Origin: CAYTCZ01 sp964436315
Lineage (GTDB): Bacteria; Actinomycetota; Thermoleophilia; Gaiellales; Gaiellaceae
NCBI GenBank assembly: GCA_964436315.1
Contig: CAYTCZ010000006.1
Location: forward strand, 1 to 56,457
Direction: 5' to 3'
DNA: 56,457 bases
Shown: piece after piece, positions 33,582 to 42,109 of the stretch
Layout: every line of letters starts with the position of its first letter
How positions within the stretch are numbered: position 1 is the first letter of the stretch
Notes under the pieces: generated by a model
The model's input: the letters and a program-made list of their open reading frames with translations, nothing else
Told to the model about the DNA's origin: nothing
Databases searched by the model: none
Program-made: the position numbers and the translations under genes

Positions 33582-34242
33582 GCAAGTGCCGTTCCTCCGG
33601 GGTGGCTATCCGTCGCGTGGCATCGGCTTCATGGTTGGCCTGTTCTTGGTTGCGTATGGGATCGTCGCGATTCTCGAGGCTGACCTCGGGCTCTCACCCT
33701 GGGACGTGCTTCACCAGGGAGTCGAGAAGAATACGCCGCTTTCCTTCGGGGTTGCGACCATTGTCGTGAGCGTCTTCGTCGTCCTGATAGCGTGGGCGCT
33801 CGGGCATCGGCCGGGTCTCGGCACGCTGGCGAATTTCGTCATCGTCGGTCTCTTCATCGATCTCCTGATCTGGACGAACGGCGTGCCGACGCCGGACGAC
33901 GGCGATTACCTGAGCCGCATCACTCTCCTGCTGCTCGGCATCCTCCTGTTCGGGGCGGGAACGGCGCTCTACATCGGTGCGAACATGGGCGCTGGGCCCC
34001 GCGACTCGCTCATGCTCGTGACCGCGACACGCGCGAACGTTCGTGTGGGCGCGTCGCGCGTCGTGCTCGAGCTGCTCGCGCTCCTGTGCGGGTGGGCGCT
34101 GGGCGGGACGGTGGGCGTCGGAACGCTTGCCTTCGCGATTCTGATCGGTTGGTCGGTCGAGATCTCCTTCGCGCTCCTCCGTCGGTCACCGCTTGCGATT
34201 CCGCGAGGCGAGGTCGAACCACGGTTCGCGTCCGGCCGCTGA
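33574..34242 (+). CDS. YczE/YitT-like integral membrane protein
   Basis: A 222-residue membrane protein with about five hydrophobic segments (near 15-35, 55-77, 85-100, 117-135 and 155-190). GLSPWDVLHQG near residue 40 and GAGPRDSLML near residue 139 are duplicated motifs typical of YczE-type proteins. Function is unknown for this family. It overlaps the preceding dehydrogenase by 8 bp, and the following acyl-CoA dehydrogenase starts 2 bp after its stop. Confidence 0.8.
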   Translation: MNKQVPFLRGGYPSRGIGFMVGLFLVAYGIVAILEADLGLSPWDVLHQGVEKNTPLSFGVATIVVSVFVVLIAWALGHRPGLGTLANFVIVGLFIDLLIWTNGVPTPDDGDYLSRITLLLLGILLFGAGTALYIGANMGAGPRDSLMLVTATRANVRVGASRVVLELLALLCGWALGGTVGVGTLAFAILIGWSVEISFALLRRSPLAIPRGEVEPRFASGR

Positions 34243-34243
34243 C

Positions 34244-35479
34244 GTGGCGAGTCTGAGGCCTTCTTCGGGCTACCCGCCCTCTCCGGAGGGTAGCGAGGCA
34301 GCCGCCCGTCTCCAACGTTTTCTCGACGAGGTCGCAATTCCCATGTGCGCCGAGGTCGAGCGAGAGGTGCCCAACAGCGCGTTTGCGATGGAGCCCGACG
34401 GTCGCTTGGTCGAACGCCTCCACGACCTGAAACGGCGAATGCAGCAGGCCTCGGCCGATGCGGGTCTCTACTGCCCACACCTCCCGGTGGGAGACGGGGG
34501 GCTCGGCTTGGCGCTCGTCGACTGCTTCTATCTTCAGGAGGAGGTCTTCCGACGGGGGCTGCACGGAGCACAGTGGAGCTTCGCCTGGACGGACGGACCC
34601 AGCCACCTTCTTGCCTACTGGAGTCGGGCTGCTCGAGACGAGTACGGCGCGGATTTCCTTGCCGGCCGAACGAACGTCGCCTTCGCCCTCACGGAGCCAG
34701 GCGCGGGTTCAGACTTCCCATCGCTTCAGACGGCGGCGCGGAAGGATGGCGAGGGGTGGGTGCTGAACGGGCACAAGCACCTGATCACCGGGGCGCCGTT
34801 CGCCGAGCTCGCGCAGGTCTTCGCTCGCGTCGACGGGGCCGAGCGAGGCGAGCTCACGGCCTTCCTGGTGCCGCTCGACGCCACGGGAGTCGAACGCGGG
34901 CCTGTGCAGCAGACGATCATGGCCGATGGGCAGACCGGCGAGTTGCGTTTCACCGACGTCCGACTCCCGTCGAGTTCGCTCATCGGTGATGTCGGCGAGG
35001 CCCAGAAACTCGCCTTCCTCTGGATCAACTGGGCGCGGACTCGGCGTGGTGGCATGTGCAGCGGCCTCGCTCGGCACTGTCTCGACCGTTCTCTCACCTA
35101 CAGCCACGAACGGCAGGCGTACGGCCACCCGATCGCCCAACTGGGGGCGGTCGCGGGAATGCTGAGCGACATGGTGATGGACTGGGAGGCGATGCGGGCG
35201 CTGTCGCTCGAGATGCTCGCCCGCCTCGATCGCAGCCGCGTTCTCGAAGGCGCGGCGACGGCGTCCGATCGCCGAGACATCTCCGTGCTCAAGACCTGGT
35301 GCGACGAGGCGCTCTTCCGAATCGCCGATCGAGCGATTCAGGTTCACGGCGGGCGTGGACTGCTCGCCGACGAGGGCCTCGAGAAGATCTTTCGCGTTGC
35401 CCGGAACCTGCGTATCCCCGCCGGAACGACGGAGGTCCAACGCTCGGCGATCGCCGCTGCGCTTGGCGAACTCGACTAG
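34244..35479 (+). CDS. Acyl-CoA dehydrogenase family flavoprotein
   Basis: A protein of about 411 residues. FALTEPGAGSDFPS near residue 147 contacts FAD, NGHKHLITGA follows, and QVHGGRGLLADEGLEKIFRVAR near residue 364 is the C-terminal signature. The usual catalytic base (Glu in YEGT) is replaced: the sequence reads RIPAGTTEVQR. Either another residue serves as base or the reaction differs. GTG 34244 is the first start after the membrane protein. The last gene of this run converges with the cysteine hydrolase. Confidence 0.82.
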   Translation: MASLRPSSGYPPSPEGSEAAARLQRFLDEVAIPMCAEVEREVPNSAFAMEPDGRLVERLHDLKRRMQQASADAGLYCPHLPVGDGGLGLALVDCFYLQEEVFRRGLHGAQWSFAWTDGPSHLLAYWSRAARDEYGADFLAGRTNVAFALTEPGAGSDFPSLQTAARKDGEGWVLNGHKHLITGAPFAELAQVFARVDGAERGELTAFLVPLDATGVERGPVQQTIMADGQTGELRFTDVRLPSSSLIGDVGEAQKLAFLWINWARTRRGGMCSGLARHCLDRSLTYSHERQAYGHPIAQLGAVAGMLSDMVMDWEAMRALSLEMLARLDRSRVLEGAATASDRRDISVLKTWCDEALFRIADRAIQVHGGRGLLADEGLEKIFRVARNLRIPAGTTEVQRSAIAAALGELD

Positions 35480-35488
35480 GCTGGGCTC

Positions 35489-36178
35489 CTACGTAGCTGC
35501 CGCCGCAGCGACGCGCCGCTCGGCCGCATCCTGAGGCAGGCCCTCGACGTAATCGATCACCTCGCCGAGGGGTAAGACGTCGCCGTACTTCGCGTTGATG
35601 TCGAAGAGGTTCGCCTCGTGCGGTCCTTGTGCTCGGTCGGAAACGCACTCCTCGGGGACGATCACGCGATAACCGTGCGACACACCGTCGATCGAGGCGG
35701 CCCGAATGCAGCCCGACGTCGAGCAGCCGGTGAGGATGATCGTATCGATGCCCTCGGTGACGAGGAGAGAGGCGAGGTTCGTCTGGAAGAAGGCCGACGC
35801 GTACTTCTTCGTGATCACGATCTCGTCGTCTTCGGGCGCGAGGCGCGGGTCGATCTCCACTCCTGGACTCCCGAGCTGAAGCTCGAGCAGGGCCGGCACC
35901 TTCTTCCCGAACATCCCCGCCTCCCGTCCCTCCGGATCGTAGGCCGTCGTGAAGAAGATCACTGGGACGTCCCGTTCTCGCGCCGCGGGGAGGAGGCGTT
36001 GGATCGCCTCGACGGTCGGGGTCTGATCGCCTCCGACTTTGTAGGCCGGGTCGTTGAACGCGACCGCCATGTCGATCACCAGGACTGCCGGGTTGTGTCC
36101 GAAGCCGATGCGCTTGCCGATTCCACGCTCGGCGTAGAACTCGGCAGTTTCCTTCATGTCGTCTCGATCGGCGGCCAT
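35489..36178 (-). CDS. Isochorismatase-family hydrolase, N-carbamoylsarcosine amidase-like
   Basis: A 229-residue cysteine hydrolase. Asp in AVLVIDMAVAF (about 34), Lys in IVITKKYASAF (about 121) and Cys in GCSTSGCIRAAS (about 155) form the triad. It is a close relative of the gapped protein at 15995-16507. The SD AGGAGGAG precedes ATG. Last gene of the GAF, CoA-lyase, CoA-transferase operon, so its amide product may be coupled to acyl-CoA metabolism. Confidence 0.85.
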   Translation of the reverse strand: MAADRDDMKETAEFYAERGIGKRIGFGHNPAVLVIDMAVAFNDPAYKVGGDQTPTVEAIQRLLPAARERDVPVIFFTTAYDPEGREAGMFGKKVPALLELQLGSPGVEIDPRLAPEDDEIVITKKYASAFFQTNLASLLVTEGIDTIILTGCSTSGCIRAASIDGVSHGYRVIVPEECVSDRAQGPHEANLFDINAKYGDVLPLGEVIDYVEGLPQDAAERRVAAAAAT

Positions 36179-36201
36179 CGCTCCTCCTGAGTCAGGTGTC
36201 G

Positions 36202-37410
36202 CTAGATAATGCCCTCTTCTTCGAGTGCCGCGAGGTCGTCCTCGCTCAAGCCGAGCTCGCCCATGTAGATCTCGCGGTTGTGTTCGCCGAGCTCGGGACC
36301 AGGGTGGTCGATCCGACCCGGCGTCTCGCTGAGTCGTGGAATGACGTTCTGCATCCTGATCGGCCCGAGCTTCGGATGTTCGACGGTCGTCACCGTGTCA
36401 CGGGCCTGATACTGGGGGTCTTCGAAGATGTCCGAGATCGAATAGATAGGCGCAATCGCGGCCTCGTGCTCCGCGAATGCCTCCAGTACCTCTTCGGTGG
36501 TCCGCTCACCGATCCATCCCTGGATGATCTCGTCGAGCTCCTCCATATGCTCCACGCGGCCCGTATGGTCGCGGAACCAGGGTTCGTCAATCAGATCCTC
36601 CCGACCGACGATCTTCATTACTCGCTCGGCGATCGACTGGGCACTGGCCGATAGCCCGAGCCAGCGACCGTCTTTTGCCTGGTAGGCGTTTCGCGGGGCC
36701 GTGAACGGGGCGATGTTTCCGGTTCGATTCTGGACGATCCCGAGCTGGTCGTAGAGGAGCGCCTGCGGGCCCAGCACCCAGAACATCGGCTCGTAGATGG
36801 AGAGGTCGATGACCTGACCCTTGCCATTGCCCCCGTGTTCGCGCCACCAGAGCGCCGTCATCGCGGCCGAGATCCCCGTCAGCGCCGCGATCGAATCGGC
36901 GAGGGCAAACGGCGGCAACGTGGGCGGTCCATCGGGCCATCCGTTGATGTGTGCGTAGCCCGAAATGGATTCGGCCAGTGTCCCGAACCCGGGCAGGGAG
37001 CTGTAGGGACCGTCCTGGCCAAAGCCGGTGGTGCGAACGATGACAAGGCTTGGGTTCAGCTCGTGCAGAACGTCGGGCCCGAGGTTCCAGCGCTCGAGTG
37101 TTCCGGGTCGAAAGTTTTCGATGTACACGTCGGCGTCTCGAAGGAGTTCTTTCATCAGCTCCTGACCGCGCGGCTGCGACAGCGTCAACGTCACGCAACG
37201 TTTGTTGCGGCCCACGAGCGCCCACCAGAGCGAGACCCCGTCTTTGTGCCAGCCCAGCGTTCGGAGTCCGTCGCCCCGCGGGTGCTCGACCTTGATCACG
37301 TCGGCTCCATAGTCGGCGAGGAACAGCGCGATGACGGGCCCGGCGAACAGGGTCGCGGAATCGACGACCTTGAGGCCCTGGAGAGGGAGGGGTGTCACGT
37401 GCTCGCTCAA
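36202..37410 (-). CDS. Class III CoA-transferase (CaiB/BaiF family), copy 1
   Basis: A 402-residue family III CoA-transferase. LKVVDSATLFAGP and LADYGADVIKVEHP at the N-terminus, RNKRCVTLTL near residue 72, VYIENFRPGTLERWNLG near residue 97 and the catalytic Asp in PPFALADSIAAL near residue 169. It would move CoA between acyl groups to activate a carboxylic acid. It overlaps the upstream CoA-lyase gene by 4 bp and resembles the protein at 46400-47629 along its whole length. Confidence 0.88.
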   Translation of the reverse strand: MSEHVTPLPLQGLKVVDSATLFAGPVIALFLADYGADVIKVEHPRGDGLRTLGWHKDGVSLWWALVGRNKRCVTLTLSQPRGQELMKELLRDADVYIENFRPGTLERWNLGPDVLHELNPSLVIVRTTGFGQDGPYSSLPGFGTLAESISGYAHINGWPDGPPTLPPFALADSIAALTGISAAMTALWWREHGGNGKGQVIDLSIYEPMFWVLGPQALLYDQLGIVQNRTGNIAPFTAPRNAYQAKDGRWLGLSASAQSIAERVMKIVGREDLIDEPWFRDHTGRVEHMEELDEIIQGWIGERTTEEVLEAFAEHEAAIAPIYSISDIFEDPQYQARDTVTTVEHPKLGPIRMQNVIPRLSETPGRIDHPGPELGEHNREIYMGELGLSEDDLAALEEEGII

Positions 37411-38339
37411 GCCTTACCCGCCGGCTCTTCCTGCAGTGCCTCGTAGCGCTGGAGCTTGCGCTTCTCCCGCCAGTAGATCGGGTAATCGACGAACCGACCG
37501 TCGACCTGGATCGAGGCCGATCCCTCGGCCTCTGCCTCCTCGAAGGCCTGGACGACTCGCCGAGCAGCCTCGGCTTCCTCGTGGGGGAGGTCTGAGTAGG
37601 CGCGATGGACGTGCTCAACCTGCGGCGGGTAGACAACGACCCGCCCTTCGAAGCCGAGCTGGCGCGAATGAAGCGAATCGGCTCGGAGGCCTTCGTGGTT
37701 CGTGAGGTCGAGGTATGGACCGTCCAGCGCTGGCCGCAGTTGCGCGGCCCGCGCGGCGACGATGACCCGCGAGCGCGCGTAGAGCAGTTCGGCGGCATCC
37801 GCGGTCAGATCGACGCCGATCTCGTTCGAGAAATCGCCCAGTCCGAAGATCAAGGTAAGGACCCGTTCCGGCGAGCCGAGCGCGATCTCGTCGGCCCGCA
37901 CAATCCCGAGAGCGGTCTCGACGAGGGTGAGCACGCGGATCGTGCCCTGCTCGATCCCCTGCTCCTTCTCGAGTCGGTTGAGGAGCGAGTCGACCCACGG
38001 AAGGGTCTCGGCGCTCTCGACCTTCGGGATCAGGACGCAATCGAGGTCGTCGCAAACGACCGCCTCGAGATCCGCTTCGAGGCGCCCGGTGTCGGCGGCG
38101 TTGACGCGGACGGAGACGATCGTCCGCTCGTCGTAGGTCGGAAGCGCCGCGCGAACCATCGTCCGCGCCTCCGCCTTTTCCGCGTCGGCGACTGCGTCTT
38201 CGAGATCGAGCGCGATGACATCAGCGCCGAAGGAGCCGACCTTCTCGAGCTTTCGGGCGTGGTTGCCGGGGGCGAAGAGAACAGACCGCAGGACGCGCTG
38301 ATCCCAGTCCAGCACGCCGCCGGATCGACGACGCGTCAC
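37407..38339 (-). CDS. HpcH/HpaI-CitE family CoA-ester lyase
   Basis: A 310-residue TIM-barrel lyase. SVLFAPGNHARKLEKV and DVIALDLEDAV near residue 39 are CitE-like, VSVRVNA near residue 75, the metal Glu in LVETALGIVRA near residue 141, and FGLGDFSNEIG near residue 165. Relatives cleave citryl-, malyl- or methylmalyl-CoA. With the CoA-transferase next to it, a transfer-then-cleave sequence on a hydroxyacyl-CoA is likely. It overlaps the GAF gene at its start. Confidence 0.85.
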   Translation of the reverse strand: MTRRRSGGVLDWDQRVLRSVLFAPGNHARKLEKVGSFGADVIALDLEDAVADAEKAEARTMVRAALPTYDERTIVSVRVNAADTGRLEADLEAVVCDDLDCVLIPKVESAETLPWVDSLLNRLEKEQGIEQGTIRVLTLVETALGIVRADEIALGSPERVLTLIFGLGDFSNEIGVDLTADAAELLYARSRVIVAARAAQLRPALDGPYLDLTNHEGLRADSLHSRQLGFEGRVVVYPPQVEHVHRAYSDLPHEEAEAARRVVQAFEEAEAEGSASIQVDGRFVDYPIYWREKRKLQRYEALQEEPAGKA

Positions 38340-38779
38340 GACGAGTCCTGGTCGAGCTCTGCCTGCGCCGCCTTCGCCGTCCGCTCGAGAGCGGCTACGT
38401 CGTCCTCCGTCCAGGCTCGGGGTCCCGGAGCGTAGTGGACCGAAATGATCCCGATCAGTTGAGCATCGCGGACGAGAGGAGCCAACATCTGCGCCCGAAC
38501 ACCGTAGTACTCCATGAGCTCTTTGGGCGGCGGTGGGTCGTTGGCGGCGCAGTCATCCTGGACGAGGATTCGCTGCTCGTTGGCCAAGAATTCATAGGTT
38601 GCGGCACGTTTGAGATCGATCTTCGTATCGTCGCGGATGCTGCGAATGCCGGGCGCCAGCGCTTCGGCGACGACCGGAAAGACTGCATTGGGCTGGTCGA
38701 GTCGGAGAGTCGTACGACTCGCCCCGACCGCCTCGTGGAGGTTGTCAATGAGCGCTTGAAACGAGATACCAGGACTATC
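38336..38779 (-). CDS. GAF-domain protein with no usable start codon
   Basis: An open frame of 147 codons encodes a GAF domain: FQALIDNLHEAVGASRTTLRL, VVAEALAPGIRSI, ILVQDDC and the C-terminal IGIISVHYAPGPRAWTEDDVAALE. The frame opens after TGA at 38780-38782 and contains no ATG, GTG or TTG before TTG 38587, which lies too deep in the domain. An adjacent frame reads LQAVYEIVLVSRF immediately upstream, so a frameshift or rare start (ATC or ATT) is possible. Its stop overlaps the lyase start. It is probably a small-molecule sensor for the operon. Confidence 0.6.
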   Translation of the reverse strand, partial: DSPGISFQALIDNLHEAVGASRTTLRLDQPNAVFPVVAEALAPGIRSIRDDTKIDLKRAATYEFLANEQRILVQDDCAANDPPPPKELMEYYGVRAQMLAPLVRDAQLIGIISVHYAPGPRAWTEDDVAALERTAKAAQAELDQDSS

Positions 38780-38795
38780 TCATAGACTGCTTGGA

Positions 38796-38981
38796 GTGGC
38801 GTTGAGTCCAGATGAGGTCGCCAAGCTCGCCGATCTTGCGGGCTTGACAATTCCGGCCGAGGACCTCGAGCACGTCACTGCCGCGCTCGTCGCACACCAC
38901 GAATTCGTCGCACCGCTGCTCGAGTTCGACCTCGCCGACGATGACTCGGCTGTCACCGTCGACCCGCGCTGGCGTGAGTGA
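38796..38981 (+). CDS. AtzG/GatC-like small amidase partner
   Basis: A 61-residue protein. LSPDEVAKLADLAGLTIPAEDLEHV resembles the N-terminal helices of GatC/AtzG, the small subunit that clasps an amidase-signature enzyme, and VDPRWRE sits at the end. GTG 38796 or TTG 38802 is the start (GGAG is nearby). It overlaps the amidase start by 8 bp. This pairing argues for an amidase complex of the AtzE type rather than tRNA transamidation, since no GatB is present. Confidence 0.65.
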   Translation: MALSPDEVAKLADLAGLTIPAEDLEHVTAALVAHHEFVAPLLEFDLADDDSAVTVDPRWRE

Positions 38982-40365
38982 GCTCGCCGATCTCTCGTTG
39001 AGCCAGGCGAGCGATCTGCTCGACCGACGGTCGGTCGGCGCCGTCGAGCTCCTCGATGCAACCCTGGCACGGCTCGAGGAGACGGAGCCGCTCGTTCACG
39101 CCTATGCACGTGTCGACGTCGACGGCGCTCGGAAAGCGGCGCGTGCCGTCGATGCCGGAGACCGGATCGGGTCGCTCCACGGCATCCCGTTCGGTGCCAA
39201 AGACGTCATCGAGACCGCCGGCCTCGAGACCACGGCCGGGTCGCGGCTGTTGACCGGAAACATCCCGTCGAAGGACGCAACCTGCGTCCGCCGTCTGCGC
39301 GACGCCGGCGCGGTCTTGGTTGGCAAGCACGCCACCCACGAGTTCGCGTGCGGGCAGGACGTTCCGCCGACACAGAATCCTTGGCGTCTCGGTCACTATC
39401 CCGGAGGCTCGAGCGCTGGAGGCGGGGTGTCGGTCGCGGTCGGCTCGTCGCTCGCTGCGCTGGGAACCGACGCCGGCGGCTCGGTTCGAAAGCCCGCGGC
39501 GGTCACGGGAGTGGTCGGGCTGAAACCCACGCACGGACGGATCAGTCTGAGCGGCGTCATCCGCTCCGCGTCCTCGCACTCCCTCGATCACATCGGAATC
39601 TTCGGTCGGAAGGTTCGCGATGTCGCCACGGTGCTCGAAGCTGTCGCCGGGTATGACCCAGCTGATCCCCGATCGCTCAACGAACCAACTGCACGCCACG
39701 GGACGGAGTTCGACACTCGCATCGACGGCATTCGCCTCGGTCTCGATCGCTCGTACTTCTTCGGCCAGGAGCTCGATGGCTTCGTCGGGGAGGCAGTGGA
39801 AACGGCGCTTCAAGAACTCGCGGGCCTCGGTGCTGATCTCGTCGAGGTCGAGATCCCGTCGCTCGTGCTTGCTCTCCCCGCCGCGTTCACGATCCTGCCG
39901 GCCGAGGTCGCCGCTCTCCATCGACAATGGCTCAACGAGCGCCCCGGTGACTACGTTGACGAAACGCGGTGGATGCTCGAGTTCGGATTACTGATCCCAG
40001 CCGGCAACATCGAGGCAGCGCATCGCGCCCGCCAGCGACTTCGCTCGGAAGTGTCAGAGACCTTCGCCGCCGAGCGACTCGATGCTCTCGTTACGCCTAC
40101 GCTCCCGCGGACTGCTCCTGCTCTCGACGGAATGGATCCGGCGGTGGACGTGCCTGGCCTGATCCCGTACACCGCTCCTTGGAATGTCACGGGCCAGCCG
40201 GCGCTCAGCGTTCCCTGCGGCTTCGACGACGACGGTTTGCCGATCGGTCTTCAGATCGTTGGGAGGCCGCTCGACGAGGCAACCGTGCTTCGGGTCGCGC
40301 ACGCCTTCGAGGAGGCCACCGGTTGGTGCCGGCAGCTGCCTCCGCTTGCTGCTGCACGCGCCTGA
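38974..40365 (+). CDS. Amidase signature family enzyme (AtzE/GatA-like)
   Basis: A 463-residue amidase. IPFGAKDVI near residue 71 carries the Lys, YPGGSSAGGG near residue 143 the cis-Ser, and GTDAGGSVRKPA near residue 167 the nucleophile Ser. The GTG start overlaps the AtzG-like stop (GTGAGTGA); ATG 38941 would give an unlikely overlap. It may deamidate a small carbamoyl or biuret-like compound. The M20 gene converges 12 bp downstream. Confidence 0.85.
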   Translation: MSELADLSLSQASDLLDRRSVGAVELLDATLARLEETEPLVHAYARVDVDGARKAARAVDAGDRIGSLHGIPFGAKDVIETAGLETTAGSRLLTGNIPSKDATCVRRLRDAGAVLVGKHATHEFACGQDVPPTQNPWRLGHYPGGSSAGGGVSVAVGSSLAALGTDAGGSVRKPAAVTGVVGLKPTHGRISLSGVIRSASSHSLDHIGIFGRKVRDVATVLEAVAGYDPADPRSLNEPTARHGTEFDTRIDGIRLGLDRSYFFGQELDGFVGEAVETALQELAGLGADLVEVEIPSLVLALPAAFTILPAEVAALHRQWLNERPGDYVDETRWMLEFGLLIPAGNIEAAHRARQRLRSEVSETFAAERLDALVTPTLPRTAPALDGMDPAVDVPGLIPYTAPWNVTGQPALSVPCGFDDDGLPIGLQIVGRPLDEATVLRVAHAFEEATGWCRQLPPLAAARA

Positions 40366-40377
40366 AGCAAACGGACG

Positions 40378-41625
40378 CTACGTCAGACGGGCGATTGCTC
40401 CAAGGATGACCTCGGCTGCTACCGCTGCGTCGGCGGGATTTGCCTCCTCGAGCGGTGAGTGGCTGATGCCGTCCTTGCACGGAACGAAGATCATTGCGCT
40501 GGGCACGTGTTTTGCGACGCGCTGTGTGTCGTGGCCGCCGCCGGACGGGAGACGCAGATAGCGCACGTCGGCCTCCTCCGCGACCGCCGCGAGGGCGTCG
40601 AGAATGCCCGGATCCATCGGAGTCGGCTCGAGCCGGGCTCGCTCTGCGACCTCGATGGAGAGGCCTCGTTGCTCTGCGACCTCTTGCGCACTCGAAGCGA
40701 CGTCAGCCAGAATCGAGTCGAGAATCGCCGGGTCGACACTTCGGGCGTCGAGTGAGATTCTCGCGTCGCCCGGGACGACATTGACGATCCCCGGCTCGAT
40801 TTCGAACTCGCCAACTGTCGCGACTGTTCCGGGTCCCGCCGTCCGCGCGATGTCCTCGATCGCGAGGGCGCACTCGGCTGCGGCGAGGCACGCATCGGCG
40901 CGGAGGTCCATCGGCGTCCCTCCCGCATGGTCGGCGCGGCCACGAGCCGTTATGTCCGCCCACACGATGCCCACGATCGCGGTGACGAGCCCGATCTGGA
41001 TCGCGCTGTCCTGAAGCACTCGACCTTGCTCGATATGGAGCTCGATCCAGCCGATGAGATCTGCGAGGTGCTCGATTGACTCGCGCCATCGGTCGGGCTC
41101 GTAGCCGGCTTCGGCCGCGTGTTCCCAGAAGCTCCGTCCGTCGTCGATCGATCGCGCCGACCGAAGTTCCTCTTCGGAGATCTCCTGAGCCATCACCCGA
41201 CTGCCCAACATCGGAACGCCGAAGCCAGAGCTCTCCTCCTCGAGAAACGAGATGAGTTGGAGTGGGAGTCCGAGCTCGAGTTCGTGGTTCAGGCGGCACA
41301 CTTCGAGGGCGGTTACGACGCCGAGCGTGCCGTCGTACTTGCCGCCGTTTCGGTTCGAGTCACAGTGCGAACCGAGGCCGAATACCGACTCGCCGCGGGG
41401 TCGGTTTCGCGCGATGAAATTGCCGACGCAGTCTTCCTCGACGTGGAAGCCGACCGCCTCCAGTTCCTGCTCGAAGTAGTCGAGGGTGTTCCGGTAGACG
41501 TCGGTGTATGCGTAGCGTTTGATCGCCGTGTCGGAGAGCGTGTAGCTCGACCCGGCGAGCGTTTCGACGTCGCGCTCGATCCGTTCGGCGATCAGGGCGC
41601 GGTCGACGGCGGGCACGGCAAGCAA
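40378..41625 (-). CDS. M20-family Zn-dependent amidohydrolase (allantoate/N-carbamoyl-amino-acid type)
   Basis: A 415-residue enzyme. FGLGSHCDSNRNGGKYDGTLGV near residue 82 supplies His and Asp ligands, FLEEESSGFG near residue 127 the Glu pair, ELHIEQGRVLQ near residue 195 is the allantoate amidohydrolase hallmark, and HSPLE near the C-terminus the last His. It would hydrolyse an N-carbamoyl compound to an amino acid, CO2 and ammonia, a natural step after cyclic-ureide opening. Its stop lies 13 bp from the convergent amidase. Confidence 0.85.
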   Translation of the reverse strand: MLAVPAVDRALIAERIERDVETLAGSSYTLSDTAIKRYAYTDVYRNTLDYFEQELEAVGFHVEEDCVGNFIARNRPRGESVFGLGSHCDSNRNGGKYDGTLGVVTALEVCRLNHELELGLPLQLISFLEEESSGFGVPMLGSRVMAQEISEEELRSARSIDDGRSFWEHAAEAGYEPDRWRESIEHLADLIGWIELHIEQGRVLQDSAIQIGLVTAIVGIVWADITARGRADHAGGTPMDLRADACLAAAECALAIEDIARTAGPGTVATVGEFEIEPGIVNVVPGDARISLDARSVDPAILDSILADVASSAQEVAEQRGLSIEVAERARLEPTPMDPGILDALAAVAEEADVRYLRLPSGGGHDTQRVAKHVPSAMIFVPCKDGISHSPLEEANPADAAVAAEVILGAIARLT

Positions 41626-41629
41626 GGAT

Positions 41630-42043
41630 CTACGAGGGCCGCATGTACGTCAACGTGTGATGAGCGATGAGATTCTCGTCGGCATCGGTCGTCGAAGCGT
41701 CGCCGTAGACGAGCCGGCGCCCCAGCTTCAGGACCTGTGCCTCGCACCGGAGATCACCCTTTGCGCCGTGTAGGAAATTCGTCTTCATCTCGACGGTGAG
41801 CGCCATGGTCTCTTCGCCAACGAGCGACATCAGCGCGAGCCAGAACGTCACGTCCGCCAATCCCATCGCGCACCCGCCCTGCAGGTATCCGCCTGGGCGG
41901 AGGAACTCATCGCGGTACGGGAGCCGAGCCGTCGCCGTTCCCTCCCCGATCGACTCGACTTCGTAGCCCCACCACACCCCGAACGGGGCCGAGTCGACGA
42001 GCCGTTGACCGTCGCGGGGGGTGAGGAGGGGCGTACCGGGCAT
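41630..42043 (-). CDS. PaaI-like hotdog thioesterase
   Basis: A 137-residue single hotdog protein: FGVWWGYEVESIGEGTATARLPY, then RPGGYLQGGCAMGLADVTFWLAL near residue 49, the helix with the catalytic-type Gly/Asp arrangement, and ALTVEMKTNFL. PaaI-type enzymes release CoA from dead-end aromatic acyl-CoAs. It sits 4 bp after the M20 gene's start region on the same strand and 66 bp downstream of livF. Substrate unknown. Confidence 0.8.
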   Translation of the reverse strand: MPGTPLLTPRDGQRLVDSAPFGVWWGYEVESIGEGTATARLPYRDEFLRPGGYLQGGCAMGLADVTFWLALMSLVGEETMALTVEMKTNFLHGAKGDLRCEAQVLKLGRRLVYGDASTTDADENLIAHHTLTYMRPS

Positions 42044-42109
42044 CCTGGAGACCGTCTCGTGGGATTTGACGGCTGAACCTTCGCGACGGATGCAGTTCGA
42101 GAAGGCTCG

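Noticed and set aside
38455..38850. 131-residue minus-strand open frame as the real gene in place of the GAF frame
   Set aside because: Most of it is Arg/Ser-rich and lacks domain character; only its first part (before the junction) may belong to the GAF gene.
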